Part shown: positions 1 through 8,138 of the stretch, one piece after another
Layout: every line of letters starts with the position of its first letter
Position numbering within the stretch: the first letter of the stretch is position 1
Source: Isosphaeraceae bacterium
GTDB lineage: Bacteria; Planctomycetota; Planctomycetia; Isosphaerales; Isosphaeraceae
DNA length: 47,078 bases
Direction of reading: 5' to 3'
Assembly: GCA_021324445.1 (NCBI GenBank)
Contig: JAJPJC010000060.1
Span: 1 to 47,078 of the forward strand
The notes under the pieces: generated by a model
The model's database searches: none
What the model saw: only the letters and a program-made list of their open reading frames with translations
Told to the model about the DNA's origin: nothing
Program-made: the position numbers and the translations under genes

Positions 1-69
1 GCGAGGGCTCCTTTGGTCGAAGGGGCAGGGTTCCCATCTGCCAGCCTAAGACCAAGGAGCTCTCTTCGC
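1..69 (+). other. Structured leader: long imperfect stem-loop upstream of the ARM gene
   Basis: Bases 7-18 (GCTCCTTTGGTC) pair with 50-60 (GACCAAGGAGC) with a single bulged T at 12. The stem extends outward with wobble and mismatched pairs to about 1-4/66-69. Inside the loop, GGCAG (24-28) can pair with CTGCC (38-42). There is no T-run, so it is not a classical intrinsic terminator. It lies directly upstream of a retron-like operon, so it could be part of a non-coding RNA, a leader or attenuator, or the edge of a repeat that continues left of the window. Only the pairing is seen; the role is inference. Confidence 0.4.
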
Positions 70-89
70 TATATCCCCTAGAACCCGCA

Positions 90-182
90 GAAAGCGGGAC
101 GATCTCTCAAGGGGGGGGAAAAAGGGGCGCGCGCCCGTTCCTCCTCCCCCCCTTACGAAGGGGAGGGCAGGGGGGGTTGATA
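90..182. repeat. G/C-run dispersed repeat (CCC..CTT-N3-AAGGG..GGG type)
   Basis: The stretch holds a small hairpin (CCCGC at about 91-95, GCGGG at about 100-104). It then has a run of eight G (about 112-119), the palindrome GGGCGCGCGCCC, a run of seven C, and the core CCTTACGAAGGGGAGGG followed by GGGGGGTTGAT. On the minus strand it would translate as NPPCPPLRKGG, the signature of a well-known dispersed bacterial repeat. A related core occurs at about 30120-30160 inside another gene. The repeat abuts the 5' end of the ARM gene and reads through in its frame without a stop from position 50. Confidence 0.6.
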
Positions 183-235
183 CAGGCTCCGCCGATGAGG
201 CCGCCGGACTGTCCGATGCCGACCTCGAGCCCCTC

Positions 236-3200
236 TTGCACGCGACGGCCAGCCGGGCGCTCGACACGTGCCTGCGCGGGGCGCGGGGGCTGGCACTCCT
301 GGGCGATCCGCGAGCGTTCGGGCTGTTGCTCCAGCTCAGCCGCGAGGAGGACAAGACGGCCCGCGCCGCGGTCTGCCGCGCGATGGCCGCGCTCGACGAC
401 CGGCGCGCGGTCGAGCGGCTCCGCTCGATGCTCCACGACAAGGAGGCCGAGGTCCGTGACGCCGCGTTCACTGCGATTGTCCGGATCAACCAGGCCGACC
501 CGCTCCTGGCCGCCGAGTCGGGTCTGAACGCCTCCCATGAAGATGTGCGCCGCCGCGGCCTCCAGGTCCTGGTTGACCTGCTTCGAAAGACTCCGGCCGA
601 GGCCGCCCTCGATCTGTTGACCCGCGCCCTGAATGACAGCTTCCCCGGCATCCGGGCCGAGGCGTTCAAGTCGGTGCTGAGTCTCCCCGCGATCGGAGCC
701 GGCGCGCGGGCCCTCCGGTTCGCGATGCGGAGCGTCCATGCGGACGTACGGCGCGAGGTGCTCAACGAGGCGATGGCCCAGGTCGGCGAGCCCTGGGGCT
801 GGGACCTCCTCCTGGAGTTCTTCAACGATCCCGACCCGGCGCTCCGCGGCGACGCCTTCGCGTTCGCCCTCAAGAAGACCAGGGGCTTGGAGTTCCTTGA
901 GTCGGCGCTCGCCTCCCGCTACGCCGACCTCCGCAAGCGGGCGGTCGACGAGCTGGTCAAGAAGCACACCGCCGCGGCGCAGGCGCTCCTGGTTCGGGCG
1001 CTCGACGACGAGGACCGCGATGTCCGGCTCGCGGCGCTGGAGTCCCTGGTCGATGGCGACGCGGTCTCGGCGCTGGCGCAAGCCCTGGGGAGCCCTCATC
1101 CGGATGTTCGCCTCCGCGCCGCCAAGGCGTTCGCCCGGCATGGCGATCCCCGCGCCCTGGCTCCGCTGCTGGCGCTGGCGACGGCCCCCGAGCCGGCCGA
1201 GGCCGAGCGGCGGGACGACTGGCTCAAGCTGGCCGAGTCGGCGCTGGACGGGCTGGGCGAGCTGGGCGACACCGCGGCGCTGCCTCACCTGATCCCGATC
1301 CTCGACAGCCCGCACGAGGCACTCCGAAAGCAGGCCGCGCGCGCCCTGGTCTGGGTCTCTCGCCCCGATGCTATCGACGCGCTGCGGCAGGCGCTCCAGC
1401 ACGCCGACCCCCAGGTGAAGTATCAGGCCGCCAAGGGATTGGCTTACGCCGGTGACCCCTCGGTGGCCTCGCTGGTCTTCTCCGATGGGGCCGGCAAGGT
1501 CCTCAGCGTCGGCGAGCGGATCGCCGCGGCCCTGGCCCTCGGCGCCGCGGGCGAGGACCGGCTCATCCTCTCTCTCGACGACACCCGCGACGAGGTTCGC
1601 TCGCGGGCCCTCCTCCTGATGATGATGCGGGAGTGGAAAGACCCGCAGGGAAATGCGGCCCGATGCCTGGCCTGCCTGTCGAGCCGGACGCCCCGGCTCC
1701 GCCTCACGGCCGCGCAGGCGCTCGAGGCCCTCTCGGAGCCAGGGGCCTTCGAGGTCTTCGTCGTGGGCCTGGTCAACGACCAGGGCGATAAGCCCGCCTG
1801 GAAGATCCCGGTTTCGACCGTGGACGCCCTGGCCGATCTGCTCGTCCACGGCGCGCCGCAACTTCAGGCGCGGACGGCCCGGTTGCTCCGCCACCTGAAT
1901 GCCAAGGAACAAGCCGCCTTCGATCAGGCCTGGGCGGTCCACCAGGCGCGCTTCGACCGCGAGCTGGCCGAGCTCCGGGGCCGGGCAAGGGAGCGAAAGC
2001 CCGTGCCCATCCAATCCACGCCGGCCCAGCTCCGCGAGCTGGCCTTCGGGGCTTACGTGGGGCTCGTCCGCGAGCAGGGCGGTTCGACGGGTAAGAAGGG
2101 CCAGACAGCCGGTGCTGGGACCGATCCCCAGGAGGTGAGCCGCGTGCGGCAGACCGCCCTGAATCGTCTGCGGGCGCTGGCCGGCTCCGATCCCCATTTC
2201 GCCGCCGCGGCGCGGCCGGTCTTCGTCCAGGCGCTGGGCGACCCCAATCAGGTCGTCCGGCTCCTGGCCTTCGAGCACGCCCGAGCCCTCGGGATCGAGG
2301 CCACCGAGCTGGCGGCCGAGGCGCTGGCCACCGGACACACCGACCTGGGGGTCAAGGGTCTGGAGCTGCTGACCGGCGGCACCTCGGAGGCCGAAGGCGC
2401 CGCCGTCCTCGAGCGAGCCATGCTCACGCGCAAGGATGACCTGGCCATTGAAGCCGCCAAGCTCCTGGCCGCTCGCCGCGGCTTCGTCGCCGTGGCCGGC
2501 CGCGCGCTGGAGGCGGCGCACGAGCCGCTCCGGATTCAGGCGGTCCACTGGCTGGCCGCCGAATCCGCCAGGACTCCCGACGCCCGCGACGCGCTCCGCG
2601 GGGCACTCGGTTCGCGCTACCAGGCCGTGCGCGAGGCCGCTGCATTCGCGATGGCCACCCAGAAGGACCCCGCGGCCTTCGAGTCGCTGGTCGCCATGCT
2701 GGCCGCCGCCTTTAACCGCGTCAGGCAGCTCCAGGTCGTCGGTGCGCTCGAAGCGCTGGGCGATCCCCGCGCGGCCGCGGCCTTCCTCGATCGGATCGAG
2801 AACGACCCTGCCGGGACCGCACAGGCCGACGACCTGCTCAGGGCTGTCGGAAGGTTCCGCCGTCCCGAGATTGTCGATCGGCTGCTGGCCCTCCGGGAGA
2901 AAGACCCGAAGTGGCGCGAGGTTCTCTTCCAGGCCGTGTTGACGATCAGTGGCCACGACCAGCCCATCCAGGACCTCGAGGACGAGCGGCCCGGGGATCC
3001 CTGGGAAGAGAAGCAATTTCCCCGGCACGACGAGGTGCTCGCCCGGCTGATGGACCGGGTCGCGGCGCCGGCCGACGCCAAGCTCCTGGCGAAGTTGATC
3101 CCCGCCGCCCGATGGGCCCGCGGCCAGGCGGTCGATCCCGTCCTGGCCGGGATGATCAACCATCCCAACGACGAGGTGCGCCAGAAGGTGGTGGAAGCGA

Positions 3201-4843
3201 TCGGCTGGCGGCTCCGCAAGCGCGGAGGCAACGCCGAGCCGCTGCGCAAGGCCCTGGGCCATCGCGACCCGATCACCCAGTTCCTCGCCGCCGAGGCATT
3301 GGCCAGGGCCGGCCGCGGCGACGGCCTGAACATCTTGCTGGCGAGCATCGACTTCGCCACCGACCTGGCAATCCGCCGGCGTGCGGTCCGCGCCCTCGGC
3401 GAACTGGCCGACGAGCGGGCCCTCGACGTCCTGCTGAAGCTGGCCGGCGAGGATGGCCACGCGCTCCAGGAGCCGGCCGTGGTAGCGATCGGCCACCTGG
3501 GCCGATCGCCGCGGGCCGACGAGATCTTCAAGCTGCTGGAGCGCCACGCCAAGGGCTACACCGGTGTTGGCTGGTTCGCCCTCAACGGTCTGAGATGGCT
3601 CGACACCCGCGCCGGCTGGCAGCTCATCCGGGAGCGGGCGGCCGATCGCGCCTGCCCGTTCCGGGCGAATGTCGTCGGGCTGCTGGGCTACGACGACGAC
3701 CCTGCCACGCGCGACTTGCTACTCCGGCTGCTCGCCGAGGACGAGGATCCTCAGGTCATCTCCGGCGCGATGGTTGCCGCGCGGCGCCTCTTTGGCCGCG
3801 ATTCGCTCGAACCGGACTACGCGGTGTTGCAGAATGACATGGCTCGGACGCTGGGCAATGACCAGGAGGTCCTCGCCCGGGTCCGCGACCGTGGCGAGCC
3901 GCGCCGCATCTTCGAGATCCTCTCGAAGTGTAACAATGATGTGCGTGCGATGCTCGCCACCGGCCTCGTGAACCGGCCGGAGCCGCCGGTCGCCGAGGCC
4001 CGCGCCGCGCTGGACAGCCCTGACCCGACAGTCGCCCCGCTGGCGGCCCACATCCTGGGCCGGGGCGGCGCCAAGGCGGCCGAGGCCGGGCCGGCGGTGG
4101 CCCAGGCGCTGGCGAAGTGGCGAGCGTTCTGGGACCAGCAGCGCCCCTCGTTCGACCGCGGCTCTCAGGACGGGGAGGGCCTGGCCGATACGCTCACGGC
4201 CTGCGTGCGGGACCTGGTCTGGGCGGCGGGCCGGCTGGGCGTGGCGCAAGCGGACCTGGCCGCGGCTGTCGCCGCGTGGCCTGACGATTCCCAATACCAG
4301 CCGATCCGTCTGGAGGCCGTGTTGGCCCTCGGCTCGAACCAGGCGGAGCTGACCTCCGGCGCGGTCGCGGCCCTGGAATCGGCCGCGATCGCCGGCGCCC
4401 CCGAGGTCCGGTCCGCCGCGGCGCAGGCCCTCGCGCGCCGCGACCCGAAACGGGCCGCGACCGTGGCCGGCCGCCTCCTGTCCGATCGCGCCGGCTTCGA
4501 TCGGCTCGTCCTCGACGGCTCGGTCGAGGTTGAGCAGACTCTGAGAGCGGCCGCTGGGCAGGTCCATTATCAAGGGGTGGTCATCCCCCGTCTGATCGAC
4601 CGGGGCGACATCGCGACGCTCGCCGCGGTGGCCGAGGATCAAGCGCTGCCGGAGGCCACGCGGTTGGGGGCCGTCGAGGGACTGGCCGCGATGGGCCGCG
4701 AGGCGGCCGAGGATGTGCTCCGCCGGGTCGGGATGCAGACGGACCAGGACGAGGAATTCCGCAAGGCTGCATGGCGCGGCCTCCGCCGCTCGAAACGAGT
4801 ACGACAAAAGGCCGCCGCACCGAAGGCCGAGGTGAAGTTATGA
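236..4843 (+). CDS. Giant HEAT/ARM-repeat protein, type XIII retron-associated accessory
   Basis: This 1535-residue protein is built almost entirely of HEAT/armadillo-like helical pairs with recurring signatures such as LGDPRA and HPDVRLRAAKAFARHGD. There is a more basic, less regular linker at about residues 590-650, and a lysine-rich tail. Such solenoids are scaffolds for protein or nucleic acid binding; no catalytic motif is visible. Its stop overlaps the next start (ATGA), and a retron-type RT follows, so it matches the ARM component of ARM-WHSWIM-RT retrons. The start is uncertain: TTG at 236 is the first ATG/GTG/TTG in frame, yet similarity to the repeat pattern seems to begin earlier (about residue -18, reading SADEAAGLSDADLEPLL), and a dispersed repeat abuts there. 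The original N-terminus may have been displaced. Function is inferred from context; the fold is clear. Confidence 0.85.
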   Translation: MHATASRALDTCLRGARGLALLGDPRAFGLLLQLSREEDKTARAAVCRAMAALDDRRAVERLRSMLHDKEAEVRDAAFTAIVRINQADPLLAAESGLNASHEDVRRRGLQVLVDLLRKTPAEAALDLLTRALNDSFPGIRAEAFKSVLSLPAIGAGARALRFAMRSVHADVRREVLNEAMAQVGEPWGWDLLLEFFNDPDPALRGDAFAFALKKTRGLEFLESALASRYADLRKRAVDELVKKHTAAAQALLVRALDDEDRDVRLAALESLVDGDAVSALAQALGSPHPDVRLRAAKAFARHGDPRALAPLLALATAPEPAEAERRDDWLKLAESALDGLGELGDTAALPHLIPILDSPHEALRKQAARALVWVSRPDAIDALRQALQHADPQVKYQAAKGLAYAGDPSVASLVFSDGAGKVLSVGERIAAALALGAAGEDRLILSLDDTRDEVRSRALLLMMMREWKDPQGNAARCLACLSSRTPRLRLTAAQALEALSEPGAFEVFVVGLVNDQGDKPAWKIPVSTVDALADLLVHGAPQLQARTARLLRHLNAKEQAAFDQAWAVHQARFDRELAELRGRARERKPVPIQSTPAQLRELAFGAYVGLVREQGGSTGKKGQTAGAGTDPQEVSRVRQTALNRLRALAGSDPHFAAAARPVFVQALGDPNQVVRLLAFEHARALGIEATELAAEALATGHTDLGVKGLELLTGGTSEAEGAAVLERAMLTRKDDLAIEAAKLLAARRGFVAVAGRALEAAHEPLRIQAVHWLAAESARTPDARDALRGALGSRYQAVREAAAFAMATQKDPAAFESLVAMLAAAFNRVRQLQVVGALEALGDPRAAAAFLDRIENDPAGTAQADDLLRAVGRFRRPEIVDRLLALREKDPKWREVLFQAVLTISGHDQPIQDLEDERPGDPWEEKQFPRHDEVLARLMDRVAAPADAKLLAKLIPAARWARGQAVDPVLAGMINHPNDEVRQKVVEAIGWRLRKRGGNAEPLRKALGHRDPITQFLAAEALARAGRGDGLNILLASIDFATDLAIRRRAVRALGELADERALDVLLKLAGEDGHALQEPAVVAIGHLGRSPRADEIFKLLERHAKGYTGVGWFALNGLRWLDTRAGWQLIRERAADRACPFRANVVGLLGYDDDPATRDLLLRLLAEDEDPQVISGAMVAARRLFGRDSLEPDYAVLQNDMARTLGNDQEVLARVRDRGEPRRIFEILSKCNNDVRAMLATGLVNRPEPPVAEARAALDSPDPTVAPLAAHILGRGGAKAAEAGPAVAQALAKWRAFWDQQRPSFDRGSQDGEGLADTLTACVRDLVWAAGRLGVAQADLAAAVAAWPDDSQYQPIRLEAVLALGSNQAELTSGAVAALESAAIAGAPEVRSAAAQALARRDPKRAATVAGRLLSDRAGFDRLVLDGSVEVEQTLRAAAGQVHYQGVVIPRLIDRGDIATLAAVAEDQALPEATRLGAVEGLAAMGREAAEDVLRRVGMQTDQDEEFRKAAWRGLRRSKRVRQKAAAPKAEVKL

Positions 4844-6708
4844 GCACCGCCGATGAGGCCCAGGAACCGGCCGTTCCCGAGACCGCGACGACCGAGGTCC
4901 TCATGGCCTACGCCGGCCTGAGCACGCTGGTGGCCACCGAAGGGGGCGCGCGACTGACCCTGGCGGGCAACCTCCGCCGCGACCCGGTCCGGTTCGAGGC
5001 GACCATCAAGGAGCCGCTCCGGTTCCGCGAGGCGATGGCCGCGCTCTACGCCGTCGTCGCCAGCGACTTCCGCTACGTCCCCAAGGATCGGACCGCCTAC
5101 CTGGCCTACACCCGGATGCGCCGCGAGTCGTCGAGCTTGAACGCCTGGCAGGCCCAGCGCGCCTATTTCTCCTGGCTGCTGCGCAATGACCCGACCGCCT
5201 TCGTGATCCTCGACCCGGTCATCACCGTCCACCCGGACCAGGTCCTCTTCGAGGTCTTCAGCAAGGACGAAGGCGCTTATGCCAAGCTGGGCGTCGACCG
5301 GGATGCGTTCGACCATACGGGAGAGCTCGCCTGCGGCACGACGAACGTCGACTTCAGCCAGGCGCTCGACCAGGGACTCCAGCAAATGCGGAGTTACCGC
5401 CAGACGCGGCTGAGCATCGGCCAGGAGGGCGTGACGTTTGCCACCGCGGGTGCGGGCGAGGTGCTGGAGAAGCAGATCCGGGTGCCCGACTCGTGGCTGC
5501 GCGGCTTCCTCCAGGTCCAGTCGGCGGCCGCGCTGCCGCGCGACCGGTTCGAGCTGGCGCCGGTCGACTTGTATAATGCCCTGCGGCACCTGCGGCTGCA
5601 CGCCGACCGCAAGGGCCAGCGCCGGGGCTTGCGGATCGAGCTGGTCCCCGGCGAGCCGCCCCGGCTGGTGCTCGAGCCCTGGAACCTGGTCATCCCGGCC
5701 AGTGGGGAGCCGTTCCGCGGGAAGGCGGCGCGGGTGGTTCGCGTCTGGGGCCGGCGCCGGCTGGCGCTGTTGCACCGGTTCCTCCCCTTCGCCGAATCGA
5801 TCGAGGTCCACGTGCTGGGCAGTGGTCTGCCGAGCTTCTGGGTCCTCCGCGCCGCCGACATGACGCTGACCCTCGGCCTGACCGGCTTCACCGCGGCCAA
5901 CTGGTCGCAAGCGCTCAACTTCGACTTGCTGCTGCCCCGCAAGACGGCGGCGAGCACGCAGCCGCTCGACGCCGTGCTGGCCCACCTCCACCAGAACTGG
6001 TCGGCCGGCGCCGGCGAGCTGGCCCGCGCAACCGGCCTGGCCTGGCCGGCCCTGACCGAGGCCCTGCAACTGGGCTGCCAGCAGGGCAAGATCATGTACG
6101 ACCTGGCGGGCGATGTGTATCGCTTTCGCCCCTTGACCGATGCCTCGCTCGACCTGGCCCGGCTGGAGTACCGGGACAACCGCGAGCGGATCGCCTACGA
6201 CCTCCTGGCTCGTCGCGGGGCAGTCAAGATCGTCAGCGAGAACCGCATCCCGGCCGCCGGACTGGAGCTGACCGGCCAGGTGGTTGTGACCGAGGATCGC
6301 CGCGAGTATCGCCCGCAGATGCTCATGGCCGACGAGGGGCAGGTGACCCGTGCCGACTGCACCTGCACGGCCTTCCGCAAGCAGGGCCTGAAGGCCGGTC
6401 CGTGTGTCCACCTGGTGGCGCTGCGGCTGGCCTACGCCCAGCAAGAAGCCCGCCGGCTCCAGGGGCTCGACCCGAAGCAGGCGATCACCGTCGAGACGCG
6501 GACCTACTCCCGGCGCCGGCCGGCCGGTGAGGAGGAGGTCTACCAGGTCTCGCTCGAACGCCGACGACTCAAGATCCGCTGGGGGCTCGACGACGAAGCG
6601 CGACGATTGCAGACGTTGACCTTCGACAGTGTGGAGGACGCCCGGGGGGCCTTCCTCGCCCGGGTCGCCGACCTGGAGGCGCGCGGATTCCTGGACGCGA
6701 CAACGTAG
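4840..6708 (+). CDS. Winged-helix/SWIM zinc-finger protein with WGR-like C-terminus (WHSWIM), retron accessory
   Basis: This is a 622-residue protein. The start is the ATG in the ATGA overlap with the ARM gene, which suggests translational coupling; an in-frame ATG at 4771 lies inside the ARM gene and is less likely. Residues 1-370 are an uncharacterised alpha/beta region. A winged-helix-like segment lies at about 378-432 (ELARATGLAWPALTEALQLG). The SWIM motif CxC-x12-CxH is complete: C507, C509, C522, H524. The last 75 residues resemble a WGR domain: a YQVSLERRRLKIRWG strand pair followed by LTFDSVEDARGAFLARV and a terminal ARGF. SWIM and WGR modules are both known as nucleic-acid or protein binding modules. 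The stop codon TAG is formed by the first bases of a REP-like palindrome. Its role is probably nucleic acid recognition or effector function in the retron; this is inference. Confidence 0.85.
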   Translation: MSTADEAQEPAVPETATTEVLMAYAGLSTLVATEGGARLTLAGNLRRDPVRFEATIKEPLRFREAMAALYAVVASDFRYVPKDRTAYLAYTRMRRESSSLNAWQAQRAYFSWLLRNDPTAFVILDPVITVHPDQVLFEVFSKDEGAYAKLGVDRDAFDHTGELACGTTNVDFSQALDQGLQQMRSYRQTRLSIGQEGVTFATAGAGEVLEKQIRVPDSWLRGFLQVQSAAALPRDRFELAPVDLYNALRHLRLHADRKGQRRGLRIELVPGEPPRLVLEPWNLVIPASGEPFRGKAARVVRVWGRRRLALLHRFLPFAESIEVHVLGSGLPSFWVLRAADMTLTLGLTGFTAANWSQALNFDLLLPRKTAASTQPLDAVLAHLHQNWSAGAGELARATGLAWPALTEALQLGCQQGKIMYDLAGDVYRFRPLTDASLDLARLEYRDNRERIAYDLLARRGAVKIVSENRIPAAGLELTGQVVVTEDRREYRPQMLMADEGQVTRADCTCTAFRKQGLKAGPCVHLVALRLAYAQQEARRLQGLDPKQAITVETRTYSRRRPAGEEEVYQVSLERRRLKIRWGLDDEARRLQTLTFDSVEDARGAFLARVADLEARGFLDATT

Positions 6709-6765
6709 GTCAGGCTTTCGCCTGACATGATTGAGGTTCCTTGTCAGGCGAAAGCCTGACCTACG
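6704..6765. repeat. REP-like palindrome, 24-bp perfect arms, between WHSWIM and RT
   Basis: Arm 6704-6727 is the exact reverse complement of 6742-6765, with a 14-base loop (6728-6741). Each arm is itself nearly palindromic (GTCAGGC-TTTC-GCCTGAC). The same unit recurs at 28282-28332 and 41125-41184, so this is a dispersed repeat rather than a unique retron RNA. The left arm supplies the TAG stop of the WHSWIM gene. Transcribed, it would form a very stable hairpin just before the RT ribosome-binding site and could attenuate or protect the message. Confidence 0.85.
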
Positions 6766-6788
6766 GGAATGGTAGGAGAGTGCCCGGC

Positions 6789-8117
6789 ATGTCCCGACTC
6801 CGCCAATCCGACCCGATCGCGCTCTGGCGTGCCATCGAGCAGGCCGGGGGCGTGCAGGCTTATGTGAACGCGCAGCTCGCCGAGCGCGGATTCCTGGTCC
6901 AGCGCCGCGAGACGGACAAGATGACCGACCGGGAGCGAGAGGCCTACAAAAAGTCGCTCAAGGCCGAGGCCGAGGAGCGCCGCCGCATCCGCCGCGAAGC
7001 CTGGCAGGCGCACAAGGCGACGCACATCGTCCACCTGGGCGAGGGAATCTTCTGGACCGAGGGCCGGGGTCCCGACAAGTGGGACCTGCCCAACGCCGAG
7101 GCCCGCGCTGCCGAGAACGAGCTCCCGCCCCTCGACTCGGCCAAGCAACTGGCCGAGGCTCTAGGTCTGACCGTCGCCGAGCTGCGCCGGCTCGCCTACC
7201 ACCGGGATGCGGCGACGGTGCTCAATTACCGGCGGTTCACGATCCCCAAGCGCGACGGGTCATCCCGAGCGATCTGGGCGCCGTTGCCGAGATTGAAGAA
7301 GGCCCAGCGCTGGATCTTGCACAACATCCTCGAGAAGCTGCTGGTGCACGGGTCGGTACATGGCTTCCTCGCCGGGCGCTCGACGCTCACCAACGCCGCG
7401 GTGCACGCCGACCCCAAGCTGGTGGTCAAGATGGACCTCAAGGACTTCTTCCCCACCGTGACCCTGCCGCGGGTCAAGGGCGTGTTCCGCAAGGCCGGCT
7501 ACCGCGAGGAGGTGGCCACGCTCCTGGCGATGCTCTGCACCGAGTCGCCCCGCGAGGTCGTCGAGCTGGAGGGGAAGACGTACTACGTCGCCCTGGGCCC
7601 GCGCTGCCTGCCGCAGGGAGCACCCACCAGCCCCGCCCTGACCAACACCCTGGGCCTGCGTCTCGACCGCCGGCTCAGCGGCCTGGCGAAGAAGCTAGGC
7701 TGGCGCTACACCCGTTATGCCGATGACCTGGCGTTCAGCCTCCCTCACAACCATGCGGGGCCGCCCCGCGTCGGCGCGCTGCTGGGCTCGGTCCGGCGGA
7801 TCGTCGAAAGCGAGGGGTTCTCGATCCACCCGGACAAGACGGCCGTCGCCCGCCCCGGCGGCCGGCAGAAGATCACCGGTCTGGTCGTCAACGGCGGGAC
7901 GCCGCCGCGTGCGCCACGTGAGTTCCGCCGCCGGCTCCGGGCGGCGATCCACAACCGCGCGATGGGCAAGCCGTCACCGGACGGCGAGACAATCTCCACC
8001 CTGGTCGGCATGGCCGCCTACGTCTTCATGTCCGATCCCAGGCGGGGCAAGGCCTACCTCGACGCCCTCGCGGAGCTCGATCAGCCTTCGGCCCTCGGGC
8101 CGCCGTCGGAAGTCTGA
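6789..8117 (+). CDS. Retron-type reverse transcriptase (type XIII-like)
   Basis: This is a 442-residue RNA-directed DNA polymerase. The start chosen is ATG 6789, with AGGAG ending 10 bases upstream (6774-6778); GTG 6780 is too close to that site. The palm is complete: KRDGSSRAI (154-162), HGFLAGRS (191-198), NAAVH (202-206, the retron NAxxH motif), DLKDFF (216-221), PQGAPTSP (275-282), YADD (310-313, catalytic D312 and D313) and KITGLVVN (361-368, the retron VTG-like motif of region Y). Residues 45-75 are a strongly charged extension, and 115-150 carry the helix-rich lead-in (AEALGLTVAELRRLAY) common in retron RTs. There is no maturase or endonuclease domain, which argues against a group II intron. 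It should prime cDNA from an adjacent msr-msd RNA, which I could not identify with confidence. Only 21 bases separate it from the convergent DUF1559 gene. Confidence 0.92.
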   Translation: MSRLRQSDPIALWRAIEQAGGVQAYVNAQLAERGFLVQRRETDKMTDREREAYKKSLKAEAEERRRIRREAWQAHKATHIVHLGEGIFWTEGRGPDKWDLPNAEARAAENELPPLDSAKQLAEALGLTVAELRRLAYHRDAATVLNYRRFTIPKRDGSSRAIWAPLPRLKKAQRWILHNILEKLLVHGSVHGFLAGRSTLTNAAVHADPKLVVKMDLKDFFPTVTLPRVKGVFRKAGYREEVATLLAMLCTESPREVVELEGKTYYVALGPRCLPQGAPTSPALTNTLGLRLDRRLSGLAKKLGWRYTRYADDLAFSLPHNHAGPPRVGALLGSVRRIVESEGFSIHPDKTAVARPGGRQKITGLVVNGGTPPRAPREFRRRLRAAIHNRAMGKPSPDGETISTLVGMAAYVFMSDPRRGKAYLDALAELDQPSALGPPSEV

Positions 8118-8138
8118 TCGTTCCGTGCCCAGAGCGGT

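Noticed and set aside
107..3547. Long minus-strand open frame (1146 codons) opposite the ARM gene
   Set aside because: It is a GC-rich antisense shadow: low complexity, rich in Gly/Arg/Leu/Gln, no domain pattern, whereas the plus strand encodes clear HEAT repeats.
6704..6765. Palindrome as the retron msd itself
   Set aside because: The unit occurs at least twice more in the window at unrelated genes, so a dispersed REP-like repeat is the simpler reading.
6789..8117. RT as part of a group II intron or a diversity-generating retroelement
   Set aside because: There is no maturase X or HNH domain, no adjacent template/variable repeat pair, and the NAxxH and ITG motifs point to retrons.
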